A stretch of DNA of 64,000 nucleotides from Actinomyces oris (GTDB taxonomy: Bacteria > Actinomycetota > Actinomycetes > Actinomycetales > Actinomycetaceae). The DNA lies in the NCBI RefSeq assembly GCF_006546825.1, contig NZ_VICC01000006.1:558001-622000 (forward strand). The letters run 5' to 3'. A program made the position numbers and the translations under genes. This document shows positions 38,644 to 48,001 of this stretch, in pieces. Each line of letters begins with the position of its first letter. Within the stretch, counting starts at the first letter, position 1. The notes under the pieces are model-generated. The model was not told where the DNA came from and did no database searches. It saw only the letters and a program-made list of their open reading frames with translations.

Positions 38644-40155
38644 ATGCACTTCCCATCCTCCCCACCCTCTCGTCCCTGGCGGCGCCTCCTGCGCATCGCC
38701 CTGGCTCTTCCCCTGCTCGCCGCCGCAGCCGTCGCAGCCCCAGCCTCCGCTGATACCGACATCACTGTGGAGGGGCTTTACCACACGGCCGGCGTCGGCT
38801 GCCACGGCTCCGGCAATGCCAATGGCTGCCTGAGCTGGAGGGTTCGCATTCCATCGACCATCGCCCCGAAGAGCTCCACGAATGTCACCATTGAGGCCGA
38901 CTCCGTGCCGGGCCAGTGGACCTGGTCCTGCCCCTCCCAGAGCGGTGACGAGGTGACCGGGACGAGCTCCTTCTACATCGACAACGGCGGCGGCGAGCCC
39001 CCGGCCTTGGAGGCGGAATCCGAGCTGAGCTCCATCTCCGAGCTGTACAACCCACTGCTGAACGAGTCCATCGGCTCGGTCAGAGCCGTTTCCTGCACTC
39101 CTGAGCACCTGAGCCTGACCTATGAGGTTAACTTCTACACCTACTGGGACAAGAGCAGCTACTTCGACCTGGACCTGGGGACCACGGTGGCGGCTCCCGG
39201 TGCGGACGCGCGCAGCTACCATTTCGCGCCCACGATCGAGGTCTCGACGCGCAACGCGGTTCTTCGGCCCACTGTCACGGCGAACAAGCCGGCCGCCAGC
39301 GAGGCTCACGCCACCGTGTCCACCAAGGAGGTAGCGGTTGACGGCGCCGCCAAGGACACCTCCCGCTTCACCATGACGGCGAGGAACGACTCCACCACGC
39401 CCCTGTCCGACTTCACCATCTCCGCCTCCCGGTCCAGAGGACAGGCCCAGGTGACCGCCCTGACCTGCGACCTGACCGCCTTCGGAGGCAAGGTCGTCTC
39501 CGCCACGGGACCGGCCGAGAACCTCTCCGTCTCCAGCGGTACAGCGAAGGTCCCCCAGGGCAAGGAGATCACCTGCCAGGTCGACCTGACCGGCGTCGTG
39601 GGGCGCAACCGGGTCAAAGCCGCGCTGACCACCGGCAACCAGACCTTCTCCAGTGACTACACCAAGGACCGGCCGGTGGTTGAGGTGGAGACTCATCCCA
39701 CGGATCTCCTGGTCGAGGCCGCCCCCACCGGCACCTACGAGGTCGAGGTCGGCTACACCATCACCTTCACCAACACCACCGACGCCGGGGGAAGCAGCTC
39801 CGATATCGTCCTGCGCCCCCGGATCCCCTCCGGTTTCACCCTCAAGAGCGTCACGGGTACCGGCACCCCGCGGTGGGTCGGCCCGAACAACTACGTCCTC
39901 CAGGATGACGGCTCCATGCCCCTGCCCACCAGTAACAGCCTGGATGCCAACTCATCAGCCACGATGACCTTCACCAGCACCTACCAGGTCAACGCCGAGG
40001 CGGTCACCGCTGACACCTGGAATGCCCTGGCCACCTGCAACCCCCAGGACCCCTCCCAGGGACTGACCATGCAGATCGACGTCGCCGGCAGCTACGGCGG
40101 CACCGAGGCCGGGACCCACACGCTCTGCACCCCCGTGACGCGTACTGGGAACTAG
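38644..40155 (+). CDS. secreted multi-domain protein, third tandem paralog
   Basis: The product is 503 aa from ATG 38644 (GAAAGG site). It has a signal peptide with hydrophobic core LALPLLAAAAVAAPAS. It has the same layout as the second paralog: Cys-containing domain, ~150-residue middle domain and DUF11-like end (VEVGYTITFTNTTDAGGSSS). The bases for the middle part (39304-39757) are nearly identical to 37593-38046, while both flanks diverge. Function unknown; as a group they look like surface or secreted adhesin-type proteins, an inference. Confidence 0.85.
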   Translation: MHFPSSPPSRPWRRLLRIALALPLLAAAAVAAPASADTDITVEGLYHTAGVGCHGSGNANGCLSWRVRIPSTIAPKSSTNVTIEADSVPGQWTWSCPSQSGDEVTGTSSFYIDNGGGEPPALEAESELSSISELYNPLLNESIGSVRAVSCTPEHLSLTYEVNFYTYWDKSSYFDLDLGTTVAAPGADARSYHFAPTIEVSTRNAVLRPTVTANKPAASEAHATVSTKEVAVDGAAKDTSRFTMTARNDSTTPLSDFTISASRSRGQAQVTALTCDLTAFGGKVVSATGPAENLSVSSGTAKVPQGKEITCQVDLTGVVGRNRVKAALTTGNQTFSSDYTKDRPVVEVETHPTDLLVEAAPTGTYEVEVGYTITFTNTTDAGGSSSDIVLRPRIPSGFTLKSVTGTGTPRWVGPNNYVLQDDGSMPLPTSNSLDANSSATMTFTSTYQVNAEAVTADTWNALATCNPQDPSQGLTMQIDVAGSYGGTEAGTHTLCTPVTRTGN

Positions 40156-40205
40156 TACCTCCACGACGTGAGACTTGCGGGCGCACCGCACCATCACCCC
40201 ATTCG

Positions 40206-40265
40206 CCAGCGCCACCAGTGATCCTCCCCTCCCGCATGAGGGAGCAGGACCACCGGTGGCGCTGG
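40206..40265 (+). terminator. stem-loop after the third secreted paralog
   Basis: An 11-bp stem (CCAGCGCCACC at 40206-40216 with its complement at 40255-40265) around a 38-base loop that has its own small CTCCC/GGGAG hairpin. It sits ~50 bases after the stop codon. Confidence 0.5.
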
Positions 40266-40322
40266 TCGCCGTCGTGAGCCTGCGGCAGCCGGCGCGTCCC
40301 GCCCGGCGGTAGGGTGACGCCC

Positions 40323-40976
40323 ATGGCCAGCCTTCTCAACCGGATCCTCACCCTGCTCGGACGCGCTGCCTCCGACGCCGTCAGCGACGCCCTTTCCCAG
40401 AAGTCCTCGACGCCGTCCGGCACGTCGGAGAGCAGGCCATCCGGTTCGGCCGAGACCGTGCAGTCCCGCGCCCCCAAGTCATCGGCGGCGAAGCCGGCAC
40501 CGACCCGGCCCCGCTCCCATGACAGCGATGCCGGGGCGGGTGCGACAGCCCCCTCGTCGCGAGGCGTCAGCGTCTACGACGTCTCCGCCCTGGGGCTGCC
40601 CGACTTCAGCTACTCCCCCGACCCGGACGGCGACGCCGACCCCGGTGAGGTGGTGTGGGCCTGGGTTCCCTTCGAGGAGGATCCCGCTCAGGGCAAAGAC
40701 CGGCCCGTCCTGGTTTTGGCTCGCCACGAGAGCCGCCTGGTCGTGGCCCAGATGACGAGCAAGGACCACGACCGCGACGCCGCCCAGGAGGCGCGCTGGG
40801 GCCGCTTCTGGTACGACGTCGGCACTGGCGACTGGGACCGGCAGGACCGTCCCAGTGAGGTGCGCCTGGACCGCCTGCTCCTGGTGGAGCCGACCTCCGT
40901 GCGCCGCGAGGGGGCCACGATGAACCGCGAGGTCTTCGACGGCGTCGTGGCCGCCCTGCGCCACCACCACTCCTGA
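40323..40976 (+). CDS. PemK/MazF-like protein with disordered N-terminus
   Basis: The product is 217 aa. Residues ~20-85 are Ser/Pro/Ala-rich and likely disordered. The rest matches the actinobacterial PemK-like group: YSPDPDGDADPGEVVWAWVP, FEEDPAQGKDRPVLVLARHE and VRLDRLLLVEPTSVRREGAT. A type II antitoxin is not adjacent, so this may not be a classical toxin. Function is inferred only from the family. The ATG at 40323 is preferred over one nine bases upstream. Confidence 0.82.
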   Translation: MASLLNRILTLLGRAASDAVSDALSQKSSTPSGTSESRPSGSAETVQSRAPKSSAAKPAPTRPRSHDSDAGAGATAPSSRGVSVYDVSALGLPDFSYSPDPDGDADPGEVVWAWVPFEEDPAQGKDRPVLVLARHESRLVVAQMTSKDHDRDAAQEARWGRFWYDVGTGDWDRQDRPSEVRLDRLLLVEPTSVRREGATMNREVFDGVVAALRHHHS

Positions 40977-40978
40977 TC

Positions 40979-41008
40979 GCCTCCGCAGCACCGCCTGGTC
41001 GCGGAGGC
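40979..41008 (+). terminator. stem-loop after the PemK-like gene
   Basis: GCCTCCGC (40979-40986) pairs with GCGGAGGC (41001-41008) over a 14-base loop, directly after the stop codon. There is no T-run. Confidence 0.5.
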
Positions 41009-41216
41009 TCGTGGGGCGATGCACCTCACGCCTGGAGGCCGCTTCGTGCCTGGGGGCATGGGGATCCTGAATGATACAGTCGCCTACTGGACCTCTGGCC
41101 TGGCCGGCTGCGGGGTCCGGCGACCGGGTCAGCCAGGTGCCCCACCACCTCATGTCAACCCGTGGCGCGAACCCTCTCTCCGGCCATTGACCAATCAGAC
41201 GCGAGAAAGTTTCACC

Positions 41217-41477
41217 GTGGCGAACATCAAGTCCCAGATCAAGCGCATCAAGACCAACGAGAAGGCCCGCCTGCGCAACAAGTCCGTCAAGTCCGAGCTC
41301 AAGACCTACGTGCGCCGCGTGCGCGAGGCCGTCGAGGCCGGCGACAAGGACGCCGCGCTCGAGCACCTCAAGGCCGCCTCCCGCAAGCTGGACAAGGCCG
41401 TCTCCAAGGGCGTCATCCACAAGAACCAGGCCGCCAACCGCAAGTCCAAGCTCGCCAAGCGCGTCGCCTCCCTCTGA
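41217..41477 (+). CDS. rpsT: 30S ribosomal protein S20
   Basis: The product is 86 aa, basic and helical ([21 protein letters not shown]-terminal [17 protein letters not shown]), the normal S20 size. Start is GTG at 41217. It binds 16S rRNA during small-subunit assembly. In many actinobacteria rpsT is near holA and lepA. Here it stands alone between a PemK-like gene and DUF1846, with a strong terminator downstream. Confidence 0.96.
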   Translation: MANIKSQIKRIKTNEKARLRNKSVKSELKTYVRRVREAVEAGDKDAALEHLKAASRKLDKAVSKGVIHKNQAANRKSKLAKRVASL

Positions 41478-41502
41478 GGCCACCGCAGCAGTGAGCATCT
41501 GA

Positions 41503-41539
41503 AGGGCGCCTCCCACCGGGGAGGCGCCCTCCCCTTTTT
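41503..41539 (+). terminator. rho-independent terminator after rpsT
   Basis: A 12-bp perfect stem (AGGGCGCCTCCC with its complement, 4-base loop) is followed by CCCC and a run of five T (41535-41539). Confidence 0.85.
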
Positions 41540-41584
41540 CCCATCACCTTCACCCGTTCATCAGACCGCTTCAAGGAGAGCCCA

Positions 41585-43072
41585 TTGCGCATCGGATTCG
41601 ACCGCGACAAGTACCTGCGGATGCAGTCCAGCCACATCGCGGAGCGCCGCGCCCAGTTCGGCGGCAAGCTCTATCTAGAGTTCGGCGGCAAGCTCATCGA
41701 CGACATGCACGCCTCGCGCGTGCTGCCGGGCTTCACCCCGGACAACAAGATCGTCATGCTCGCCGAGCTGGCCGACGAGGTCGAGATCGTCATGGCGGTC
41801 AACGCCAAGCACCTCGCCCGCAACAAGGTCCGCGCGGACCTGGGCATCCCCTACGAGGACGACCTGCTGCGCCACATCGACGCCTTCCGCAGCTACGGGC
41901 TCTACGTGGGCAGCGTCGTCGTGACCCAGTGGACTGATGACAACCGCCAGGCCCAGGACTTCAAGCGCAAGCTCGAGGCGCTGGGCATCACCGTCTACCG
42001 CCACTTCCCCATCCCCGGCTACCCCGGTGACGTCGCCCGCATCGTCTCGGCGGAGGGCTACGGGCGCAACGAGTACATCGAGACCAGGCGGGACCTCGTG
42101 GTCGTCACCGCCCCCGGCCCGGGCAGCGGCAAGATGGCCACCTGCCTGTCCCAGATCTACCACGACCACCAGCGGGGCATCTCCTCGGGCTACGCGAAGT
42201 TCGAGACCTTCCCGATCTGGAACCTGCCCCTGGACCACCCGGTCAACATCGCCTACGAGGCCGCCACCGCCGACCTCGACGACGTCAACATGATCGACCC
42301 CTTCCACCTGGCGGCCCACGGCGTCCAGACCGTCAACTACAACCGCGACGTCGAGGTCTTCCCGGTCCTGAGCCGCCTGTTCGAGGAGATCCTGGGCTCC
42401 TCGCCCTACGCCTCTCCTACGGACATGGGTGTCAACATGGCCGGCAACTGCATCAGCGATGATGATGCCTGCCGGCAGGCCGCCTGCCAGGAGATCATCC
42501 GCCGCTACTACCGGGCCCTGGTGACCGAGAAGCGCGAGGTCATCGCCCCCGTCCAGTCCCAGCGGATCGCGCTGCTCATGGCCAAGGTGGGGGTGAGCAA
42601 GGAGGACCGCCCTGTCGTGCGGCCCACACTGGAGGTGGCTGAGGCCACCGGCGAGCCGGCCTCGGCGATCGAGCTGCCCGACGGGCGCATCGTGACGGGC
42701 AAGACCTCCGCCCTGCTGGGGTGCTCCTCGGCGATGCTGCTCAACGCTCTCAAGCTCCTGGCCGGGATCGATGATGACGTCAACCTGCTGGCCCCGGCCT
42801 CCATCGAACCCATCCAGAAGCTCAAGACCCAGAGGCTGGGAAGCCGCAACCCGCGCCTGCACACCGACGAGGTGCTCATCGCCCTGGCCGTGTCCGCCAA
42901 CGGGGATGACAACGCCCGCAAGGCTCTCGACCAGCTCGAGACGCTGCGGGGCTGCGACGTTCACACCTCCACGATCCTGGGCTCGGTGGACGAGGGCATC
43001 TTCCGCGCCCTGGGAGTCCAGGTCACCAACGAGCCCGTCTACGCCACTAAGTCCCTGTACCGCAAGAAGTGA
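41585..43072 (+). CDS. DUF1846 family protein
   Basis: The product is 495 aa from a TTG start with an AAGGAG site seven bases upstream; there is no better start nearby. The family signature is visible: [40 protein letters not shown] and [23 protein letters not shown]1846 members are conserved in Firmicutes and Actinobacteria and occur as cytosolic proteins of uncertain, possibly ATP-linked function. The GPGSGK stretch looks like a P-loop but is only a resemblance. Confidence 0.88.
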   Translation: MRIGFDRDKYLRMQSSHIAERRAQFGGKLYLEFGGKLIDDMHASRVLPGFTPDNKIVMLAELADEVEIVMAVNAKHLARNKVRADLGIPYEDDLLRHIDAFRSYGLYVGSVVVTQWTDDNRQAQDFKRKLEALGITVYRHFPIPGYPGDVARIVSAEGYGRNEYIETRRDLVVVTAPGPGSGKMATCLSQIYHDHQRGISSGYAKFETFPIWNLPLDHPVNIAYEAATADLDDVNMIDPFHLAAHGVQTVNYNRDVEVFPVLSRLFEEILGSSPYASPTDMGVNMAGNCISDDDACRQAACQEIIRRYYRALVTEKREVIAPVQSQRIALLMAKVGVSKEDRPVVRPTLEVAEATGEPASAIELPDGRIVTGKTSALLGCSSAMLLNALKLLAGIDDDVNLLAPASIEPIQKLKTQRLGSRNPRLHTDEVLIALAVSANGDDNARKALDQLETLRGCDVHTSTILGSVDEGIFRALGVQVTNEPVYATKSLYRKK

Positions 43073-43156
43073 GGCCCGGTGCGGGCCACCCTCCTGCGGT
43101 GCGCCCGCACCCGGACACCCTGCCGAGGTGTGGATGGTCACATAGGTGCGCAGAGG

Positions 43157-43185
43157 TGACTGAACGCACTCGCGCGCGGTACATT
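43157..43185 (+). promoter_or_regulatory. promoter of the riboflavin operon
   Basis: -35 TGACTG (43157-43162), 17-base spacer, -10 TACATT (43180-43185), about 20 bases before the FMN riboswitch. Confidence 0.5.
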
Positions 43186-43205
43186 CTCCCCAACGAGATG
43201 AGCTC

Positions 43206-43331
43206 GTGTGCTCTGGGGTCGGTGAAAGTCCGAACCGGCGGTGACAGTCCGCGACCCGGTCGCATCCAGCGACCGGCTGACCAGGTGGAACTCCTGGACC
43301 GACGGTGAGAGTCCGGATGGGAAGCGCACAC
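43206..43331 (+). ncRNA. FMN riboswitch (RFN element)
   Basis: The conserved core is present: GGGGTCGGTGAAAGTCCG, then CCGGCGGTGACAGTCCG, and the 3' part CCGACGGTGAGAGTCCGGAT. P1 is closed by GTGTGC (43206-43211) with GCACAC (43326-43331). It senses FMN and controls the ribD-ribE-ribBA-ribH operon that starts 88 bases downstream. Confidence 0.93.
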
Positions 43332-43419
43332 GGGACACACCATGCCTCGCCCGCTGCCGTGCACCCGGCGGTCGACCATGGCGGTGTCTCTCCCCAGCGC
43401 ACCCGAGGGAGAGGACCGG

Positions 43420-44508
43420 ATGACCTCGTTCACCACCGTGCAGACGGCCGCGATGCAGCGCGCCCTACGGGCCGCGGCCTCCCCCGACGCCCCGCCCGGC
43501 CCCAACCCCCGGGTCGGCTGCGTCATCCTCTCCCCCGACGGCGACGTCCTCGCCGAGGGCCATCACCGTGGCGCCGGCAGCGCCCACGCCGAGGTCGACG
43601 CACTGGCGAACCTCGCCGCGACGGGCGCCTCCGCCCGAGGAGCGAGCGTCCTGGTCACCCTCGAACCGTGCAACCACCAGGGCCGCACCGGCCCGTGCGT
43701 CCAGGCGCTCCTCGACGCCGGCGTGGCCGAGGTCATCTACGCCCAGGACGACCCGACCGAGCAGGCCGGGGGCGGCGCGGCGGCGCTGGAGGCCGCCGGC
43801 GTGCGGGTACGGCGCGGGCTGTGCGCCCAGGAGGCCGCGCGTCTCAACCGCCCGTGGCTCCTGGCCGTGACCCGCGGGCGCCCCATGGTGACGTGGAAGC
43901 TCGCCGCCACCCTCGACGGCCGTATCGCCGCTGCTGACGGCACCAGCCAGTGGATCACCCCGGTGGCGGCCCGCCACGACGCCCACCGCCTGCGCCGCCA
44001 GTGCGACGCCATCATGGTGGGCACCGGCACCGCCCTCGCCGACGACCCCGCCCTCACCGTCCGCGATGAGGCGGGTCAGCACGCGCCGGCCCACCTCCAG
44101 CCGCTGCGCGTCGTCGTCGGCTCCAGGAGCCTGCCTCCCACCTCCAGGGTGCTCGCCGACGATCACTACCTCCTCCTGCCCGACCACGATCCGCGCGCCG
44201 TCCTGGCCGTCCTCGCCGGGCGCGAGATCCGCCATGTCCTGCTCGAAGGAGGCCCGACCCTCGCGACCGCATTCCTGCGCGCCGGTCTCGTCGACCAGGT
44301 CATCGCCTACACGGCCCCCACGCTTCTGGGCGCGGGAGCGGCCGCCCTCGCCGACTTCGGGGCGGCGACGATCAGCGATGCCCTGAGGCTGAGTCACCCC
44401 CGCGTCGAGGTCCTCGGCGCAGGTGACGAGCTCGCCGTCCGCTTCTGCGGTGATCTGGAGGCCGACGACGTTCCCACTGCCCACATCCACACCGAGGAGA
44501 GTCACTGA
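43420..44508 (+). CDS. ribD: riboflavin biosynthesis deaminase/reductase RibD
   Basis: The product is 362 aa from the ATG at 43420, which has GAGGGAGAGG upstream; an in-frame ATG at 43342 lies in the riboswitch expression region and is less likely. N-terminal deaminase zinc site: HAEVDALANLA, then TLEPCNHQGRTGPCVQALLD. C-terminal reductase: PMVTWKLAATLDGRIAAADG and HVLLEGGPTLATAF. It converts the GTP cyclohydrolase II product in two steps. The stop overlaps the ribE start (TGATG). Confidence 0.95.
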   Translation: MTSFTTVQTAAMQRALRAAASPDAPPGPNPRVGCVILSPDGDVLAEGHHRGAGSAHAEVDALANLAATGASARGASVLVTLEPCNHQGRTGPCVQALLDAGVAEVIYAQDDPTEQAGGGAAALEAAGVRVRRGLCAQEAARLNRPWLLAVTRGRPMVTWKLAATLDGRIAAADGTSQWITPVAARHDAHRLRRQCDAIMVGTGTALADDPALTVRDEAGQHAPAHLQPLRVVVGSRSLPPTSRVLADDHYLLLPDHDPRAVLAVLAGREIRHVLLEGGPTLATAFLRAGLVDQVIAYTAPTLLGAGAAALADFGAATISDALRLSHPRVEVLGAGDELAVRFCGDLEADDVPTAHIHTEESH

Positions 44509-45167
44509 TGTTCACCGGAATCGTCGAGGAGCTCGGACGCGTCGTCCGGCTCGAGACCGTCGAGGACAGCGCCCGGCTGACGGTCGAGGCGCCCACCGTC
44601 ACCCAGGACGTGAGCCTGGGCGACTCCGTCAGCGTCAACGGGTGCTGCCTGACGGTCACCGCCGTGCACGGGAGCACCTTCACCGCCGACCTCATGGCCG
44701 AGACTCTCACGCGCACCACCCTGGGCTCTCAGGCGCCGGGAGACCCGGTCAACCTCGAGCGCGCCCTGCGCGCCAGTGACCGGCTCGGCGGGCACATCGT
44801 CCAGGGGCACGTCGATGCCACCGCCGAGGTCCTCGACCACCACCGCGGTGAGCACTGGGACCTCCTACGCATCGGCCTGCCGCAGGAGATCGCCCGTTAC
44901 GTGGCCGTCAAGGGATCGGTCGCCCTCGACGGGGTGTCGCTGACAGTCGTCGACGTCGTCGACGCCCCCAGCACCCTCGACGTCGCCCCTGTGCCGGGTG
45001 CGGGGGCATCGCTCAGCGTCGGGCTCATTCCCGAGACGCTGCGACGCACGACCCTGGGCTCGAGGCGACCCGGAGAACGGGTCAACCTCGAAGTCGACGT
45101 CATGGCCAAGTACGCCGAGCGTCTTCTGGGCGCCCGCCCGAGCCAGGAGGGGCAGCAGGCATGCTGA
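44508..45167 (+). CDS. ribE: riboflavin synthase alpha chain
   Basis: The product is 219 aa with two lumazine-binding repeats: MFTGIVEELG and VNGCCLTVTAVHG in the first, LDHHRGEHWDLLRIG and GVSLTVVDVV in the second. It dismutates two 6,7-dimethyl-8-ribityllumazine molecules to riboflavin. The gene overlaps ribD by one base and ribBA by seven bases. Confidence 0.95.
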   Translation: MFTGIVEELGRVVRLETVEDSARLTVEAPTVTQDVSLGDSVSVNGCCLTVTAVHGSTFTADLMAETLTRTTLGSQAPGDPVNLERALRASDRLGGHIVQGHVDATAEVLDHHRGEHWDLLRIGLPQEIARYVAVKGSVALDGVSLTVVDVVDAPSTLDVAPVPGAGASLSVGLIPETLRRTTLGSRRPGERVNLEVDVMAKYAERLLGARPSQEGQQAC

Positions 45168-46492
45168 GCACCAGGAGCGCATCCCCGGGCACGCGCATGG
45201 ACCGCGTCGAGGACGCTCTCGCCGCCCTGCGCGAGGGCCGGACGGTCATCGTCGTCGACGATGAGAGCCGGGAGAACGAGGGGGACCTCATCCTGCCCGC
45301 GCAGAGCGCCACGACCGAGCAACTGGCCTTCGCGATCCGGCACTCGACCGGCATCATCTGCGCACCCATGGCGGGCCAGGAACTCGACCGCCTGGGCATC
45401 CCCATGATGACCGAGCACAACACCGATCCCAAGAGGACGGCCTTCACCCTGAGCGCCGACGCCCGCACCGGCATCACCACGGGTGTGAGCGCCGCCGACC
45501 GGGCTCGCACCGTCCGCGTCCTGGCGGACCCGGGCTCAGCTCCCGACGACCTCGTCCGCCCCGGCCACGTCTTCCCCCTGCGGGCGCGCGAGGGCGGGAT
45601 CCTCACGCGCCGCGGTCACACGGAGGCCGCCGTTGACCTCATGCGCCTGTCGGGCAACCGGCCCGTGGGGGTCCTCGTGGAGGTCATCAACGACGACGGC
45701 ACCATGGCGCGGCGGCACCAGCTGCGTGAGCTCGCCGACGCCCACGCCATGCCCATGATCTCGATCAGTGACCTGGAGCGCTACCGGTGGCTGCACGAGG
45801 AGCTCGTCGAGGAGGTCGTCTCGGCGCACCTGCCCACCGCGCACGGGGAGTTCACCGCCCACGCCCTGCGCAGCAGGGTTGACGGCACCGAGTACCTCGC
45901 ACTGGTGTGCGGCCGCATCGCTGACGGCGAGGAGGTCCTCACCCGAGTCCACTCCGCCTGCCTGACCGGCGACGTCCTGTCCTCCCTGCGCTGTGACTGC
46001 GGGCCGCAGCTGCGCGCCGCCATGGAGGCGATCAGTGCCCGTGGCCGCGGGGTCCTCGTCTACGCCTCCGACCATGAGGGGCGCGGCATCGGGCTCATCG
46101 ACAAGCTCCGCGCCTACGCGCTGCAGGAGGAGGGTATGGACACCCTCGACGCCAACGTCGCGCTGGGGCTGCCGGCCGACGCCCGCAGCTACGCCACCGC
46201 CGCCCAGGTGCTGCGGCATCTGGGAGTGCGCTCGGTCGAGCTCATGACGAACAACCCGGACAAGGTGGCCGGCCTGGAGCGCTACGGCGTCGGTGTCCGC
46301 TCCATGACGCCGACACCGACCTTCGCCAACGGGGAGAACCTCGACTACCTGCGCACCAAGCGCGACCGCATGGGCCATCTGCTCAGCGGGCTCGACCGCA
46401 CCGGGGCCGACACGGACTCACCTCCCGGTGAGACGAGGGCCGACGACGACACCTGGCACACGAGCGACCACAACGAAGGAGAGGAACGATGA
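45161..46492 (+). CDS. ribBA: bifunctional DHBP synthase / GTP cyclohydrolase II
   Basis: The product is 443 aa. The RibB half has [20 protein letters not shown] and [16 protein letters not shown]; the RibA half has the zinc Cys cluster [20 protein letters not shown] and [20 protein letters not shown]. It supplies both precursors of riboflavin. The C-terminal ~30 residues are an acidic extension. The start at 45161 overlaps ribE; a second ATG at 45197 (MDRVEDAL) is also possible. Confidence 0.95.
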   Translation: MLSTRSASPGTRMDRVEDALAALREGRTVIVVDDESRENEGDLILPAQSATTEQLAFAIRHSTGIICAPMAGQELDRLGIPMMTEHNTDPKRTAFTLSADARTGITTGVSAADRARTVRVLADPGSAPDDLVRPGHVFPLRAREGGILTRRGHTEAAVDLMRLSGNRPVGVLVEVINDDGTMARRHQLRELADAHAMPMISISDLERYRWLHEELVEEVVSAHLPTAHGEFTAHALRSRVDGTEYLALVCGRIADGEEVLTRVHSACLTGDVLSSLRCDCGPQLRAAMEAISARGRGVLVYASDHEGRGIGLIDKLRAYALQEEGMDTLDANVALGLPADARSYATAAQVLRHLGVRSVELMTNNPDKVAGLERYGVGVRSMTPTPTFANGENLDYLRTKRDRMGHLLSGLDRTGADTDSPPGETRADDDTWHTSDHNEGEER

Positions 46493-46962
46493 GCGGATCC
46501 GGGGCACCTGAGCAGAGCGCACCTCACGCACGGGGCATGAGGGTGACAGTCGTGGCCGCCCAGTGGCACGAGCGCATCATGGGGGGCCTGGTCGCCGGGG
46601 CGCTGCGCGCCGTCGAGGAGGCCGGAGCCCAGGCGAGCGTCGTCCGGGCGGTGGGCTCCTTCGAGCTACCGGTCCTCGCCGCGGCCGCCGCCCGGGGCGG
46701 TGCCGAGGCGGTCGTCGCGCTGGGCGTCGTCATCCGCGGCGGCACCCCGCACTTCGACTACGTGTGCCGGGCCGCGACCGACGGGCTGAGCCGGGTGGCG
46801 CTGGACACCGGGGTGCCGGTGGGCTTCGGCGTGCTCACCTGCGACGACGAGGCCCAGGCACTGGCCCGCTGCGGAGGACCGGGATCGCAGGAGGACAAGG
46901 GCTACGAGGCGGCGTGCGCGGCGATGTCCACGGCGCTCACGCTGGCCGCCATGCGGGGCTGA
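46489..46962 (+). CDS. ribH: 6,7-dimethyl-8-ribityllumazine synthase
   Basis: The product is 157 aa. The family motifs [20 protein letters not shown] and [20 protein letters not shown] are visible. It overlaps the ribBA stop by 4 bases and ends the riboflavin operon. The N-terminal ~18 residues are an extension. Confidence 0.95.
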   Translation: MSGSGAPEQSAPHARGMRVTVVAAQWHERIMGGLVAGALRAVEEAGAQASVVRAVGSFELPVLAAAAARGGAEAVVALGVVIRGGTPHFDYVCRAATDGLSRVALDTGVPVGFGVLTCDDEAQALARCGGPGSQEDKGYEAACAAMSTALTLAAMRG

Positions 46963-46969
46963 GAACGAC

Positions 46970-48001
46970 TCAGCGCCGGCGACTGCCGGCGCGGCGGGCG
47001 TTGCAGATCGTCAGGACCGCCCGCTCGACGGCGTAGACGGGGTCGCGGCTGGCCCCCTTGGCCTCGGCGTCGGCCCGGGCCACGGCCAGGATCGAGGTGG
47101 CCAGGGCGTCGTCGGACCAGCCCTGGAGCTCGCGGCGGGCCCGGTCCACCTGCCAGGGGGCCATGCCCAGCTCGGCGGGGCTCATGCGTCTGCCCCCGGC
47201 GGCCGCGACCCGGGCGAGCTGGCGCACCTTCATGGCCAGGGCCGCGACGATGGCCACCGGGTCGGTGCCGGTGGCCACGGCGTGGCGCAGGGCCGTGATG
47301 GCGGCCGGGGTGTTGCCGGCCGCGGCGGCGTCGGCCACGGTGAAGCCGGTGGCCTCGATGCGCCCGGCGTAGTAGGTGCGCACGTGGTCGACGCTGATGG
47401 TGCCCTGGGTGTCGGCGAGGAGCTGGTCGACGGCGGAGCACAGCTCGCGCAGGTCGCTGCCCAGGGCGTCGACGAGGGCACCGACGGCCTCGGGGGCGAT
47501 GCTTCGTCCGGCGCGGCGCACGTCGGCCACGACCAGGGAGGACTTGTCCTTGGCGCTCTTGACGGCCTCGCACTGAATGGTCGGGTAGGGCGAGGCCTTG
47601 ATGGCGTCCAGCAGGCGCTTGCCCCGCTGGCCCCCGTTGTGGCGCAGGATGACGCTGACCTCGGGGTCGGCGGCGCCCACGTAGGCGATGAGGTCGCTCA
47701 GCAGGGCGTCAGTCATCTGCTCCAGCGCGGGGACGTAGACGAGCCGGGGCTCACCGAACAGGGAGGGCGACACGAGGGTGTCGAGCTGGTGGGGCTCGTA
47801 GGTGGCGGCCTCCAGGCGCGTGATCTCGGTGGTGGGGTCCTTGGCCTTGGCCAGCGCCAGGAGGCTCCTCACCGCTCGGTCGGCGAGGACCTCCTCGCCG
47901 GCGCGGATGAGGACGATCGGCGCCAGCTGGGCCTGGTCCCAGCGCAGTCCAGCCGGTGCCTTGCGCGGGCCCCGGGAGCGGGGGGTGCGGGTCGCTGCCA
48001 T
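46970..48001 (-). CDS. holA: DNA polymerase III subunit delta
   Basis: The product is 343 aa. The AAA+-like HolA features are seen: APIVLIRAGEEVLADRAVRS, PSLFGEPRLVYVPAL, IALLRHNGG-type VILRHNGGQRGKRLLDAIKA and SDLRELCSAVDQLLADTQG. It opens the sliding clamp in the clamp loader. Its first 133 bases lie inside the 3' end of comEC in another frame. It is convergent with ribH. Confidence 0.94.
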   Translation of the reverse strand: MAATRTPRSRGPRKAPAGLRWDQAQLAPIVLIRAGEEVLADRAVRSLLALAKAKDPTTEITRLEAATYEPHQLDTLVSPSLFGEPRLVYVPALEQMTDALLSDLIAYVGAADPEVSVILRHNGGQRGKRLLDAIKASPYPTIQCEAVKSAKDKSSLVVADVRRAGRSIAPEAVGALVDALGSDLRELCSAVDQLLADTQGTISVDHVRTYYAGRIEATGFTVADAAAAGNTPAAITALRHAVATGTDPVAIVAALAMKVRQLARVAAAGGRRMSPAELGMAPWQVDRARRELQGWSDDALATSILAVARADAEAKGASRDPVYAVERAVLTICNARRAGSRRR

